A stretch of 64,000 nucleotides of DNA, taken from Nocardia sp. alder85J. GTDB lineage: Bacteria; Actinomycetota; Actinomycetes; Mycobacteriales; Mycobacteriaceae. The stretch covers positions 186,001 through 250,000 of the forward strand of contig NZ_JAIUCZ020000004.1 of assembly GCF_020176955.2 (NCBI RefSeq), written 5' to 3'. This document shows, piece after piece, positions 34,448 to 43,380 of this stretch. The notes beneath the pieces are model-generated. The model was not told the DNA's origin. It searched no databases and saw nothing but the letters and a program-made list of their open reading frames with translations. Both the position numbers and the translations under genes were made by a program. Each line of letters begins with the position of its first letter. Position 1 is the stretch's first letter.

Positions 34448-35677
34448 GTGGATCTGGACTGGTCGCCCACCGATCTGGCGTTTCGTGACGAGGTGCGGCG
34501 TTTTCTGGACGAGAACCTGACCCCCGAGCTACGCCGCGCCGGGCGGCTGGCCACCAGTGTCTACCCCGACCACGAGGCCAGCATGGCCTGGCAGCACATC
34601 CTGCACGCGCGCGGCTGGGCCGCGCCGTTGTGGCCGGTCGAATACGGCGGTTGCGACTGGAGTGCGGCGCAGCATTACATCTTCGATCGGGAATCGGTGC
34701 TCGCGGGCGCGCCGGCGCTGTCGCCGATGGGTATCCGGATGGTGGCGCACGCGATCATCGCCTTCGGCACCGCGGAGCAGAAGGCGTACTTCCTGCCGGG
34801 CATCCTGACCGGCGAGGTGTTCTTCTGCCAGGGCTACTCGGAGCCGGAGGCGGGCAGCGACCTGGCGTCGCTGGCCATGGCGGCCGTGTCGGACGGCGAC
34901 GATCTGGTGTGCACCGGCAGCAAGATCTGGACCACCCACGCGACCGAGGCGAACTGGATCTTCGCCCTGGTCCGTACCGCGAAGCGGGAGCGCAAACAGC
35001 AGGGCATCACCTTCGTCCTGATCGATATGAACACCCCGGGTATCCAGGTGCGGCCGCTGGTGATGACCTCCGGGGAACAGGTGCAGAACCAGGTGTTCTT
35101 CGATCAGGTCCGGGTGCCGAAGGCCAATGTGCTCGGCCGCGTCGACGAGGGCTGGACCGTCGCCAAGTACCTGCTGAACTTCGAGCGCGGCGGCGCGCTC
35201 GGGCCGGCGCTGCAGGCGCTGGGGGAGACCCTGGCCCGGCACGCGGCCACCGTGCCCGGCCCGGACGGCGGTGTGCTGCTGGAGGATCCGGCCTTCTCGG
35301 CCCGGCTCGCCGACGCCCGCATCCGCGCCGACGTGCTGGAGATCCTGGAATACCGGACCATGGCCGCGGTGTCGCGCGGGAAGGATCCGGGCCCGGCGGC
35401 GTCGACGCTGAAGATCCTCGGTACCGAACTGAGTCAGCGCATCACCGAACTCACCCTGGAGGCCGCCGGGCCGCGCGGGCGGATGTATCAGCCGCACGCG
35501 GCCATGCCGGGCGGCCCGGTGGTCGACTATCGCGCGCCGGCCGACGGTTTCCTCGGCGGACAGCCGTGGCAGGCGGTCGCGCCGCTGCGCTACTTCAACG
35601 ACCGCGCGGGCTCGATCTACGCCGGTAGCAACGAGATTCAGCGCAACATCATCGCCAAGGCAACCCTGGGACTGTAG
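34448..35677 (+). CDS. Acyl-CoA dehydrogenase, large-type subunit of a two-gene pair
   Basis: A 409-residue FAD-dependent acyl-CoA dehydrogenase of the kind that works as a heteromer with a shorter partner (as in actinobacterial sterol-side-chain and pimeloyl-CoA enzymes). The FAD/substrate segment GYSEPEAGSDLASLA and the C-terminal YAGSNEIQRNIIAKATLGL are clear. GTG at 34448 follows AAGGAG by 5 nt; upstream in-frame sequence to 34310 is promoter DNA. The second subunit begins immediately after its stop, so an obligate complex is likely. The acyl chain it acts on cannot be told from the sequence. Confidence 0.9.
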   Translation: MDLDWSPTDLAFRDEVRRFLDENLTPELRRAGRLATSVYPDHEASMAWQHILHARGWAAPLWPVEYGGCDWSAAQHYIFDRESVLAGAPALSPMGIRMVAHAIIAFGTAEQKAYFLPGILTGEVFFCQGYSEPEAGSDLASLAMAAVSDGDDLVCTGSKIWTTHATEANWIFALVRTAKRERKQQGITFVLIDMNTPGIQVRPLVMTSGEQVQNQVFFDQVRVPKANVLGRVDEGWTVAKYLLNFERGGALGPALQALGETLARHAATVPGPDGGVLLEDPAFSARLADARIRADVLEILEYRTMAAVSRGKDPGPAASTLKILGTELSQRITELTLEAAGPRGRMYQPHAAMPGGPVVDYRAPADGFLGGQPWQAVAPLRYFNDRAGSIYAGSNEIQRNIIAKATLGL

Positions 35678-36817
35678 ATGGACTTCGAATACACCGCCGA
35701 GCAGCAGCTGCTCCGCGACACCCTCACCGACTTCCTCACGGCCCGTTACGGTCTGGAGGAGAGCCGCACCGCCGCCCGCACCGGGCCCGGCTGGCAGCCG
35801 AAGATCTGGCACGCCTTCGCCGACGAGGTCGGGATTCTCGGCGCGAGTCTGCCGGAGGCCGTGGGCGGTTCCGGTGGCGGGCCGGTCGAGACGATGATCA
35901 TCGCCGAGGCGCTGGGCGCGGCGCTGGTGGTGGAACCGTTCGTCGACACCGCGGTGATCGGCGCCGGGCTGCTGCTGCGGGCCGGCGGCGACCGGGCCAC
36001 CGAGCTGGTGCGCGGCATCGCCGGTGGCGAGGTGATCACGGCATTCGCTGCGCTGGAAGCGGATTCGGGGTACGACCTGCACCGGGTGGCCGCCACCGCG
36101 CGGCGCGACGGCGACGGCTGGGTGCTCGACGGCGCGAAGACGGTGGTGATCGCGGCCCCGCTGGCCACCCACCTGCTGGTGACCGCCCGGATTCCCGGCG
36201 CCGCCGGGGTGTCGCTGTTCGTGGTGGACGCGGACGCCGCCGGGGTCGCGGCGCACCCCTACCGGACCATCGACGAACGGCAGGCCGCCGACCTGGTGTT
36301 CGAGGCTGTCCGGCTGCCCGCCGAGGCCCTGCTGGGATCCGAAGGCGGAGCGGACGATTCGCTGGACACCGCCCGCGACGAGGCGATCGCCGCGCTCTGC
36401 GCCGAGGCCGTCGGCGGGATGCGCCGGGTGCTGGCCGACACCGTCGCCTACGCCGAGCAGCGGCAGCAGTTCGGCGTGCCGATCGCGAGTTTCCAAGCGC
36501 TGCAACACCGCATGGTCGACATGCACCTGGAACTCGAACAGGCCGTCGCGGCCACCTATCTGGTGACGCTGAAACTCGGTGCGGCCCCGGCCGATCGGGC
36601 CCGCGCCGCCGCGGCGGCCAAGGCCACCGTCGGCCGCGCGGCCCGGCTGCTGGGGCAGGAGGCGGTGCAGCTGCACGGGGCCATGGGGATGACCGAGGAA
36701 CTGGCCGTCGGTCACTACTTCAAGCGGCTGACCGCCGTGCAGTACGAATGGGGCAGCACCGACGCGCACATCGCCCGCTACGCCGCCCTGACCCGCCCGG
36801 CTGCCGACCCCGCCTGA
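35678..36817 (+). CDS. Acyl-CoA dehydrogenase, small-type partner subunit
   Basis: A 379-residue acyl-CoA-dehydrogenase-fold protein starting MDFEYTAEQQLLRDTLTDFL. It lacks the standard FAD/substrate motif of the first subunit and has a diverged middle domain, but keeps RQQFGVPIASFQALQHRMVD and the C-terminal LHGAMGMTEELAVGHYFKRL. This is typical of the second chain of heterotetrameric (alpha2beta2) dehydrogenases. ATG abuts the stop of the first gene (TAGATG), so expression is coupled. Confidence 0.9.
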   Translation: MDFEYTAEQQLLRDTLTDFLTARYGLEESRTAARTGPGWQPKIWHAFADEVGILGASLPEAVGGSGGGPVETMIIAEALGAALVVEPFVDTAVIGAGLLLRAGGDRATELVRGIAGGEVITAFAALEADSGYDLHRVAATARRDGDGWVLDGAKTVVIAAPLATHLLVTARIPGAAGVSLFVVDADAAGVAAHPYRTIDERQAADLVFEAVRLPAEALLGSEGGADDSLDTARDEAIAALCAEAVGGMRRVLADTVAYAEQRQQFGVPIASFQALQHRMVDMHLELEQAVAATYLVTLKLGAAPADRARAAAAAKATVGRAARLLGQEAVQLHGAMGMTEELAVGHYFKRLTAVQYEWGSTDAHIARYAALTRPAADPA

Positions 36818-37036
36818 CCGGCCGGGTCGGCACCGCTACGCGACGTCACGGGTCCGGCCCGTCCGGTGGGTGCCCGGCGTTCGGCTCCGAGTTGCGGTCA
36901 GCCGTCGCACGCTCGGTGTCTGCCCGGCCGGTCGACCCATGGGGTGCCCGGGTCGCCGGACCGGTGCTCGACTATTGCTGGGCGGCGTGTCTCGACTGTC
37001 GCGGAGTGAATGCTCCTCGGGCGGCGCGGGTTCCGG

Positions 37037-37984
37037 TCAGCGCACCGGCGTCACGTCGCGCGCGGCGATGTGTTCCGGGCGCGGGGCGGGGGCGGCGTAG
37101 GGGGTGTCCAGGGCGTTCTCGACGCTGTTGAACACCAGGAACAGGTTGGCGCGGGGCAACGGGGTGATGTTGTTCGACGAACCGTGCAGCAGATTGGAGT
37201 CGAACAGCAGCGCCGCGCCGCGCGCGCCGGTGAACTGCGCGATGCCGTGCTTGTCGGCCAGGTCGGCCAGCGCCGATTGCGCGGGCACCCCGATTCGCTG
37301 CTCCCGCAACGACGCCCGATAGTGGTCGGGTGGCGTCTCGCCCTGGCAGGGGACGAAGGTGCGGTGTGAACCGGGCATCACCATCAGGCTGCCGTTGCAG
37401 GGATGGTTGTCGGTCAGGGCGATCGACAGGCTCACCGCGCGCGGGGCGGGCATGCCGTCCTCGGCGTGCCAGGTCTCGAAGTCGGAGTGCCAGTAGAAGC
37501 CCGTCCCGGTGAAACCCGGCATGTAGTTGACCCGGCTCTGGTGCAGGTACACCTCGGAGCCGAGCACCTGGCGGGCCAGGCCGGCGATCCGCTCCTGACG
37601 CACCAGCTCCGCGACGAGGGTGCTGAGCCGGTGCACCTCGAAGACCGAACGTACCCGGTTCGAGGACTTCTCGACGACCACCCGGTCGTCCGCTCGCAGG
37701 TCCGCATCGGTGGCGAGGCGGTCGGTGTCGGTGGTCAGCTCGGCCACCTCGGCCGGGGTGAGCAGCTCGTCCAGGATCGCGTAGCCGTCGGTGTCGTAGG
37801 AGGCCAGCTCGGGGGCCGACAGCTCGCCCCAGACGGTGGGGTCGTCACGATCCATCGGCGGCACCGCCGCGACCGTGCGGGTGCGGTAGCGATCGACGGG
37901 ATGTACGTTCGGCGGCTGCGGGTCCGGTGCGGCCGGCCAGGTGGGTGGGATCGGCGTCGCCGCTTCCGGTATCGACACGGTCAT
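37037..37984 (-). CDS. ectD: Ectoine hydroxylase
   Basis: Fe(II)/2-oxoglutarate dioxygenase converting ectoine to 5-hydroxyectoine. The 315 residues contain the EctD hallmark GFYWHSDFETWHAEDGMPAP (the HxD iron ligands), VSLSIALTDNHPCNGSLMVM, and the distal histidine in LLFDSNLLHGSSNN. It is the last gene of ectABCD, 9 nt after ectC, so the organism likely makes both ectoine and hydroxyectoine as compatible solutes. Confidence 0.97.
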   Translation of the reverse strand: MTVSIPEAATPIPPTWPAAPDPQPPNVHPVDRYRTRTVAAVPPMDRDDPTVWGELSAPELASYDTDGYAILDELLTPAEVAELTTDTDRLATDADLRADDRVVVEKSSNRVRSVFEVHRLSTLVAELVRQERIAGLARQVLGSEVYLHQSRVNYMPGFTGTGFYWHSDFETWHAEDGMPAPRAVSLSIALTDNHPCNGSLMVMPGSHRTFVPCQGETPPDHYRASLREQRIGVPAQSALADLADKHGIAQFTGARGAALLFDSNLLHGSSNNITPLPRANLFLVFNSVENALDTPYAAPAPRPEHIAARDVTPVR

Positions 37985-37993
37985 CGGTCGCTC

Positions 37994-38386
37994 CTATCCT
38001 TCGGCGGCAACCAGCGGGTACACGCCGTTCTCGTCGTGCACCTCCGTACCGGTCACCGGTGGGTTGAACACGCACAGCATCCGCATCCGGGTGCGGGACT
38101 CGACGCGATGCCGCTCGTGCCCGTTCAGCAGGTACATCGAGCCGGGGCCCAGCGGGTAGGTGGTGTCGTTGTCGAGGTCGTGCAGCGTGCCCTCGCCCTC
38201 CACCAGCCAGACCGCCTCGACATGATGCCGGTAGTGGAACTCGTGGACGGTGCCGGGCTCGATCGTGGTCTCGTGGAAGGAGAATCCGACCCCGTCCCCG
38301 CCGAGCACGATGCGCTTGCTGCGCCAGCGCTCGGCGGCGACGTCACGGTCGGTGCCGGTGATCTCCGCGGTGGTGCGCACGATCAT
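37994..38386 (-). CDS. ectC: L-ectoine synthase
   Basis: Cupin enzyme that cyclises N-gamma-acetyl-diaminobutyrate to ectoine. The 130 residues start MIVRTTAEITGTDRDV and include EFHYRHHVEAVWLVEGEG and DLDNDTTYPLGPGSMYLLNG, the metal-binding cupin core. The ATG at 38386 has GGGGAGG upstream; the longer frame to 38431 lies inside ectB. It begins 1 nt after the ectB stop. Confidence 0.97.
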   Translation of the reverse strand: MIVRTTAEITGTDRDVAAERWRSKRIVLGGDGVGFSFHETTIEPGTVHEFHYRHHVEAVWLVEGEGTLHDLDNDTTYPLGPGSMYLLNGHERHRVESRTRMRMLCVFNPPVTGTEVHDENGVYPLVAAEG

Positions 38387-38387
38387 C

Positions 38388-39650
38388 TCAGTGACCTCCC
38401 CGCACGGCCGCGACCGACCGGGCCAGCACACCCAGGCCGTGATCCAGCTCGTCGTCGGTGATCGTCAGCGGCGGAAGCAGTTTCACCACCTCGTCGTCGG
38501 CGCCGGAGGTCTCCACCAGCAGCCCCTGTTCGAAGGCGGCGTGGCAGACCTTGCCCGCCTCGGAGGCCTCGTCGAACACCAGGCCCTGCACCAGGCCGCG
38601 GCCCCGGGTGGAGATGCCCTGGTACTGCTCGGCCAGTTCGGTGAACGACGTCCGGATCCGATCACCCTTGGCCGCAGTCGATTCCGTGAGCGTGCCGTCG
38701 GACCAGTAGTGCTCCAGCGCCGCGGTCGCGGTGACGAAGGCGGGATTGTTGCCGCGGAAGGTGCCGTTGTGCTCGCCGGGGGTCCACTGGTCCAGCTCCG
38801 GCCGCATCAGCACCAGCGCCATCGGAAGTCCGTAGCCGCCGATGGATTTCGACAATGTGACGATGTCGGGGGTGATGCCGGCGACCTCGAAGGAGAAGAA
38901 CGGCCCGGTCCGGCCGCAGCCCATCTGCACGTCGTCGACGATCAGCAGAATGTCACGCGCGGAGCACAATTCGGCCAGGCGGCGCAGCCACTGCGGCCGG
39001 GCCACGTTGACCCCGCCCTCACCCTGCACGGTCTCCACGATCACCGCCGCGGGTTCGTCGACGCCCGAGGACCCGTCGTCCAGTGCCCGCTCCATCCAGA
39101 ACAGCTCGTCGGCGTCGTCCAGGTAACCGTCGAACGGCATCGAATTCACGTGGGACAGTGGCACACCGGCACCCGCGCGCTTGGCGGCGTTGCCGGTCAC
39201 GGCCAGTGCGCCCAGGGTCATGCCGTGGAAGGCGTTGGTGAAGTTGAGCACTGTGGTGCGGCCGGTCACCTTGCGCGCCAGCTTGAGTGCCGCCTCCACG
39301 GCGTTGGCGCCGGTCGGGCCGGGGAACTGCACCTTGTGGTCCAGCCCGCGCGGGGTCAGCAGCACCCGGTCGATGGTGCGCAGCAGATCCCGCTTGGCGA
39401 CCGTGGACATGTCCAGGCCGTGGGTGATCCCGTCGCGCGCGAGGTAGTCCAGCAGCGCGGCCTTCAGGACCGGGTTGTTGTGCCCGTAGTTCAGTGCCCC
39501 CGCACCGGCGAAGAAATCCAGGTAGTCGCGGCCCTCGCTGTCGCGCAGCCAGGCACCGGAGGCGGTGTCGAACAGCGTCGGCCAGTCACGGCAGTAGCCG
39601 CGCACATTCGATTCCATGGTGTCGAAAACGGTCATCTCAGCGGTGGTCAT
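38388..39650 (-). CDS. ectB: Diaminobutyrate-2-oxoglutarate aminotransferase
   Basis: PLP enzyme making L-2,4-diaminobutyrate from aspartate semialdehyde, the first step of ectoine synthesis. The 420 residues show FAGAGALNYGHNNP, FPGPTGANAVEAALKLAR, the PLP motifs IVDDVQMGCGRTGPFFSFE and LSKSIGGYGLPMA (Schiff-base lysine) and HNGTFRGNNPAFVTA. The ATG at 39650, with GGAGA 8 nt upstream, gives the correct length; the frame continues upstream inside ectA. It overlaps ectA by 14 nt. Confidence 0.97.
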   Translation of the reverse strand: MTTAEMTVFDTMESNVRGYCRDWPTLFDTASGAWLRDSEGRDYLDFFAGAGALNYGHNNPVLKAALLDYLARDGITHGLDMSTVAKRDLLRTIDRVLLTPRGLDHKVQFPGPTGANAVEAALKLARKVTGRTTVLNFTNAFHGMTLGALAVTGNAAKRAGAGVPLSHVNSMPFDGYLDDADELFWMERALDDGSSGVDEPAAVIVETVQGEGGVNVARPQWLRRLAELCSARDILLIVDDVQMGCGRTGPFFSFEVAGITPDIVTLSKSIGGYGLPMALVLMRPELDQWTPGEHNGTFRGNNPAFVTATAALEHYWSDGTLTESTAAKGDRIRTSFTELAEQYQGISTRGRGLVQGLVFDEASEAGKVCHAAFEQGLLVETSGADDEVVKLLPPLTITDDELDHGLGVLARSVAAVRGGH

Positions 39651-40191
39651 CGATGATCTCCTCTTCGGTGTGCGCCGCCGATTGCAGCGCGATCCGGTAC
39701 AGGTCCTCGGCTTCGTGCCCGTCCGGAAAATCTGGTGGCGTGAACAGCTGTTCACGCTCGAGCTCGGTGTCGTGGCGGCGGGCCAGCGCGGCGAACATCG
39801 CCAGCGAGGCCTCGTTGTCCGGCGACACCGTGGTTTCCAGGGTCGAAACGCCTTGTCCGGCAAGGGTGCCCACGAGGTGGTCGAGCATGGCACCGGCGAG
39901 GCCGCGGCCGCGGGCGCCGCGGTCGACGGCGACCTGCCACACGAACAAGGTGTGCGGCGCCTGTGGCCGCCGGTATCCGGTCACGAAACCGGTCACCTCC
40001 GCATCGATCTCGGCGACCACGGAGGTGGTCCGGAAATCGCGGCACCAGAGCAGGTAGGCGTAGCTGGAATTGGCGTCCAGCACACCGGATTCCACGGCGA
40101 TGCGCCACAGGGGTGCGCCGTCTCCGGTCCGCGGCGCGCGGAGGACCGCGGGCTCGGCGTCGGTCCGGCTGAGGGTTCGGGTCGGTGTCAC
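39637..40191 (-). CDS. ectA: L-2,4-diaminobutyrate acetyltransferase
   Basis: GNAT-fold enzyme that acetylates diaminobutyrate on its gamma amino group. The 184 residues include the substrate-side motif LDANSSYAYLLWCRDF and the acetyl-CoA loop RGARGRGLAGAMLDHLVG. GTG start at 40191. First gene of ectABCD, 52 nt after a two-component kinase gene on the same strand. The AT-rich spacer could hold its own promoter. Confidence 0.96.
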   Translation of the reverse strand: MTPTRTLSRTDAEPAVLRAPRTGDGAPLWRIAVESGVLDANSSYAYLLWCRDFRTTSVVAEIDAEVTGFVTGYRRPQAPHTLFVWQVAVDRGARGRGLAGAMLDHLVGTLAGQGVSTLETTVSPDNEASLAMFAALARRHDTELEREQLFTPPDFPDGHEAEDLYRIALQSAAHTEEEIIDDHR

Positions 40192-40243
40192 AGGGACAGA
40201 GTTGCCAGTTGATGTTGAGTTTTACCGGACGGAAACTTTGCTG

Positions 40244-41131
40244 TTACGTGACAATCCCAGGCGGAGTGAGATCGGTCACGGCCGGGAGTCGCACCGTGAA
40301 CCGCGCGCCACCGCCGGGCCGCGCATCACAGTCCACCTGCCCGCCGTGCGCGGTGATCGTCTCGGCGACCAGGGCGAGGCCGATGCCGGTGCCGCGGCGG
40401 CTGCGGCGCCCGGTGACGAAGCGTTCGAAGATCCGCTGCCGATCGGCCGCGGGCACCCCGGGGCCGTCGTCGTCGACGGTGAGCACGGCCTCGCTCCCGT
40501 CCCGGGCCAGGCCGATGCCGGCGAGCCCGCCGCCGTGGCGTTCGGCGTTGTCGAGCAGATTGGTGAGGACGCGCTCGAGTTCGGCGGGCCGGGCGGCCAC
40601 CGTGACATCCGGGCCGGGGGCGAGCAGCCGCGGTGGCAACTGCCGCGCGGTCAGCAGGCCGGTGATCAGGTCGCGCAGCGCCACCGGGCGGGCCTCGATC
40701 TGGTGCACCCCGGCCTCGGCGCGGGCCAGGGTGAGCAGATCGTCCAGCAGCCGGCGCAGATGGTCGATCTCCGCGCGGGCCAGCCGCAGCGCCCGGCGCG
40801 GCCGGTCGGGGATCTCGGCCTCGTGGTTGCTGAGTACCTGCACGCTGGTCGACAGCGTGGTCACGGGGGTGCGCAGTTCGTGGCCGAGGTCACCGATCAG
40901 GCGATCCTCCCGGTCCGACCGCCGCCGCAGCGAGGCGAGGGCGGCCTGGTGCCGGCGGGTCCAGCGCCGCAGGATCAGCCACAGCCCCGCGGCGAGCCCG
41001 CCGCCGCCGGCCGCGGCCACCGCCAGCCCGGCCCACAGTTCGCCGAGCAGCGCCGCGGCCGTCGCCAGCAGCGTCGCGACGAGGCCGCAACCGGCCGCGA
41101 CCAGCGCGGCCCGGCGGTCAGCGCTGGACAT
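40244..41131 (-). CDS. Sensor histidine kinase with minimal extracellular loop
   Basis: A 295-residue kinase. Two membrane helices (about residues 9-30 and 32-54) are joined by a very short turn, so there is no periplasmic sensor domain; signal reading probably occurs in the membrane or through a partner. HisKA motif GDLGHELRTPVTTLS and ATPase boxes NLLDNAERHGG, DDDGPGVPAA and GTGIGLALVAETI are intact. The start overlaps the response-regulator gene by 14 nt. Directly upstream of ectABCD on the same strand. Possibly CseC-like envelope stress sensing; uncertain. Confidence 0.9.
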   Translation of the reverse strand: MSSADRRAALVAAGCGLVATLLATAAALLGELWAGLAVAAAGGGGLAAGLWLILRRWTRRHQAALASLRRRSDREDRLIGDLGHELRTPVTTLSTSVQVLSNHEAEIPDRPRRALRLARAEIDHLRRLLDDLLTLARAEAGVHQIEARPVALRDLITGLLTARQLPPRLLAPGPDVTVAARPAELERVLTNLLDNAERHGGGLAGIGLARDGSEAVLTVDDDGPGVPAADRQRIFERFVTGRRSRRGTGIGLALVAETITAHGGQVDCDARPGGGARFTVRLPAVTDLTPPGIVT

Positions 41132-41828
41132 CCAGCCGGTAACCGAGCCCGCGGACGGTGACCACGATGGCCGGGTCCGAGGGGTCCTTCTCGATCTTGG
41201 TGCGCAGCCGCCGCACGTGCACGTCCACGATGCGCTCGTCGCCGAAGTGCCCGCGATCCCACACCCGCTCCAACAGCGCGCTGCGCGACAGCACCCGGCC
41301 CGGGGTCTCCGCCAGCTCGCACAGCAGCCGGAACTCGGTCACCGTGAGATGGACGTCGTCCTCGCCGCGGCGCACGGTCCCGGCCTCCGGCGACAGCAGC
41401 AGCGGGGAGTCCGGATCGGCGTCCAGGGCCAGCTCCGGCGGGGGCGGCGGCTCGGCGGTGGGCTGGGCCCGGCGGCGCAGCGCCCGCATCCGGGCGGTGA
41501 TCTCCTTGATCTCGAACGGCTTGACGACGTAGTCGTCGGCGCCGGCCTCCAGCGCCGCCACCACGTCGTGGGTGTCGTCGCGGCCACTGAGCACGATGAT
41601 CGGCACGTCGTGCTCGCGGCGGATCTCGCGGATGCAGGAGAAGCCGTCCATCCCGCCGAGCATCAGGTCGACCGTCATGACATCGGGGGCGCCGTGCTCG
41701 CGGAGCAGCCCCAGGGCGACCTCGCCGTTCTCGGCCTCCGTCACCGTGTAGCCCTCGTCCTCCATCGCGAGCCGGAGGGCGGCACGAACCCGGTCGTCGT
41801 CTTCGACGATCAGCAGGTTCGCATTCAT
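41118..41828 (-). CDS. OmpR-family response regulator
   Basis: A 236-residue regulator. The receiver domain (MNANLLIVEDDDRVRAALRL) has its phospho-acceptor aspartate in MTVDLMLGGMDGF and the conserved lysine in YVVKPFEIKE. A proline-rich linker follows, then the winged-helix output domain (VTEFRLLCELAETPGRVLSR, ending GLGYRLDVQR). The ATG at 41828 was chosen over an upstream in-frame start at 42083. It is divergent from an L,D-transpeptidase gene and overlaps the kinase gene, so a role in envelope or osmotic stress is plausible. Confidence 0.92.
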   Translation of the reverse strand: MNANLLIVEDDDRVRAALRLAMEDEGYTVTEAENGEVALGLLREHGAPDVMTVDLMLGGMDGFSCIREIRREHDVPIIVLSGRDDTHDVVAALEAGADDYVVKPFEIKEITARMRALRRRAQPTAEPPPPPELALDADPDSPLLLSPEAGTVRRGEDDVHLTVTEFRLLCELAETPGRVLSRSALLERVWDRGHFGDERIVDVHVRRLRTKIEKDPSDPAIVVTVRGLGYRLDVQR

Positions 41829-42086
41829 AACGGTTGCGAGTCTACCGGTCGATGATCGAGGTCGGCTGGGGTGCATGGTCACCGATCCGTGCTCGGGGGA
41901 CGGGGATGGGCGCGGGCACGGCCCCGACCGGACTGATACCCCGGCAACCGGCTCGTAAAACCTCGGCAACACCTCCGGATGCCACCCGCCTGGTCCGACC
42001 CGTAAACTGGCGAACCGGAACAGTAGGTGAGGTGCGCTGGGGGTCCGGTTCCGCCAGCCGCACGGTGAAAGCGCAGGAGACACACC

Positions 42087-43310
42087 ATGTCAGGTCGCCG
42101 CTGCCGATTCAGTGTCGCGATGGGCTTGACCCTGGTGACGATGCTGATGGCCGCGTGCTCTTCGTCCCCGGGGGCGCCGAAACCGGCGACGAACGGGGGC
42201 GGTCCCACGGCACCGGCCATCGTCGTCACCCCGAACGGCGGCGACGATGTCGATCCGCTGGGCAAGATCGAAGTGAGCGCGACCGACGGCATTCTGACGT
42301 CGGTGTCCATGACCAACGAAGACGGCAAACCCGTCGACGGCATCCTCACCCCGGACAAGACCGCCTGGAAACCGAGCGGCGCGCTCGGGTACGGCCACAC
42401 CTACACGGTGTCGGCGCAGGGCATCACGCTGACCGGCCCCACCGGCCCGGTCAGCTCGACGTTCACGACGCTGACCCCGGGTAACCAGACCAAGGTGTAC
42501 CTGACCACCACGTTCGGGCAGCCGCTCGCCGACGGTGGTACCTACGGCGTCGGCACGGTCATCGTCGCCCACTTCGACGAGGCGATCGGGGACAAGGCGG
42601 CCGCCGAGCGGCGGTTGAACGTCACCACCGATCCGCCGGTGCAGGGCTCCTGGAACTGGCTCGACGACCGCAACGCGCACTTCCGGCCGCAGCAGTACTG
42701 GCCGTCGGGCACCAAGGTCACCGTGAACGCGAGCCTGTACGGCGCGCAGGTCGGTCCGGGTCTGTACGGCCAGGAGGATACGAAGACCTCCTTCGTGATC
42801 GGCCCGTCGCACGTCTCGATCGCCGACGACAACACCCATGAGGTGCAGGTCTTCGAGAACGGTCAGCTGATCCGGACGATGCCCACCTCGATGGGCCGCG
42901 GCGGCAGCGAGAACTTCGCCGGCAAGACCATCTACTTCAACACCCCGTCGGGCACCTACACGGTGATGGACAAGGGCAATCCGGTGATCATGGACTCCTC
43001 CACCTACGGCCTGCCGGTCAACGACCGGCTCGGCTACAAGGAGGCGATCGCCTGGGCCACCCGGATCAGCGCCGACGGCATCTACCTGCACCAACTCGAT
43101 ACGACGGTGTGGGCGCAGGGCAATACCGACACCTCGCACGGCTGCCTCAATCTGAACGCCACCAACGCGCAGTGGTTCTACAACTGGGCGATCCCGGGCG
43201 ACGTGGTCGAGGTGCACAACACCAGCGGACCGGGTCTGAGCCTGTGGAACAACGGGGACTGGACGGTGCCCTGGGACGAATGGGTGAAGGGCAGCGCGCT
43301 GGCGAGCTGA
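42087..43310 (+). CDS. L,D-transpeptidase lipoprotein (Ig-like + YkuD)
   Basis: Periplasmic enzyme that forms 3-3 cross-links in peptidoglycan, like LdtMt2. A signal peptide with lipobox LMAAC (Cys24) is followed by Ig-like domains (about 45-235). The YkuD catalytic domain has the active-site pattern GIYLHQLDTTVWAQGN and then TDTSHGCLNLNA, the cysteine being the nucleophile. GCAGGAGA lies 8 nt before the ATG. 407 residues is typical. Divergently transcribed from the two-component system. Confidence 0.95.
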   Translation: MSGRRCRFSVAMGLTLVTMLMAACSSSPGAPKPATNGGGPTAPAIVVTPNGGDDVDPLGKIEVSATDGILTSVSMTNEDGKPVDGILTPDKTAWKPSGALGYGHTYTVSAQGITLTGPTGPVSSTFTTLTPGNQTKVYLTTTFGQPLADGGTYGVGTVIVAHFDEAIGDKAAAERRLNVTTDPPVQGSWNWLDDRNAHFRPQQYWPSGTKVTVNASLYGAQVGPGLYGQEDTKTSFVIGPSHVSIADDNTHEVQVFENGQLIRTMPTSMGRGGSENFAGKTIYFNTPSGTYTVMDKGNPVIMDSSTYGLPVNDRLGYKEAIAWATRISADGIYLHQLDTTVWAQGNTDTSHGCLNLNATNAQWFYNWAIPGDVVEVHNTSGPGLSLWNNGDWTVPWDEWVKGSALAS

Positions 43311-43332
43311 CGCTCCCTTCGGAAACGGCCGA

Positions 43333-43366
43333 CGGACCGCCCGCCACCGGAGTGGCAGGCGGTCCG
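43333..43366. terminator. Hairpin between convergent L,D-transpeptidase and DUF4333 genes
   Basis: CGGACCGCC pairs with GGCGGTCCG, then one mismatch, then GCCAC pairs with GTGGC around a CGGA tetraloop. About 14 pairs in total, 23 nt after the transpeptidase stop; probably works for both strands. Confidence 0.8.
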
Positions 43367-43380
43367 CCGGGTGTCGGGCG

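Noticed and set aside
36818..37036. Possible small gene between the dehydrogenase pair and ectD
   Set aside because: Short overlapping frames only, without ribosome sites or conserved-looking sequence.
37994..38431. A longer EctC starting at 38431
   Set aside because: The added residues overlap ectB and have no homology; the ATG at 38386 has a good Shine-Dalgarno and the family N-terminus.
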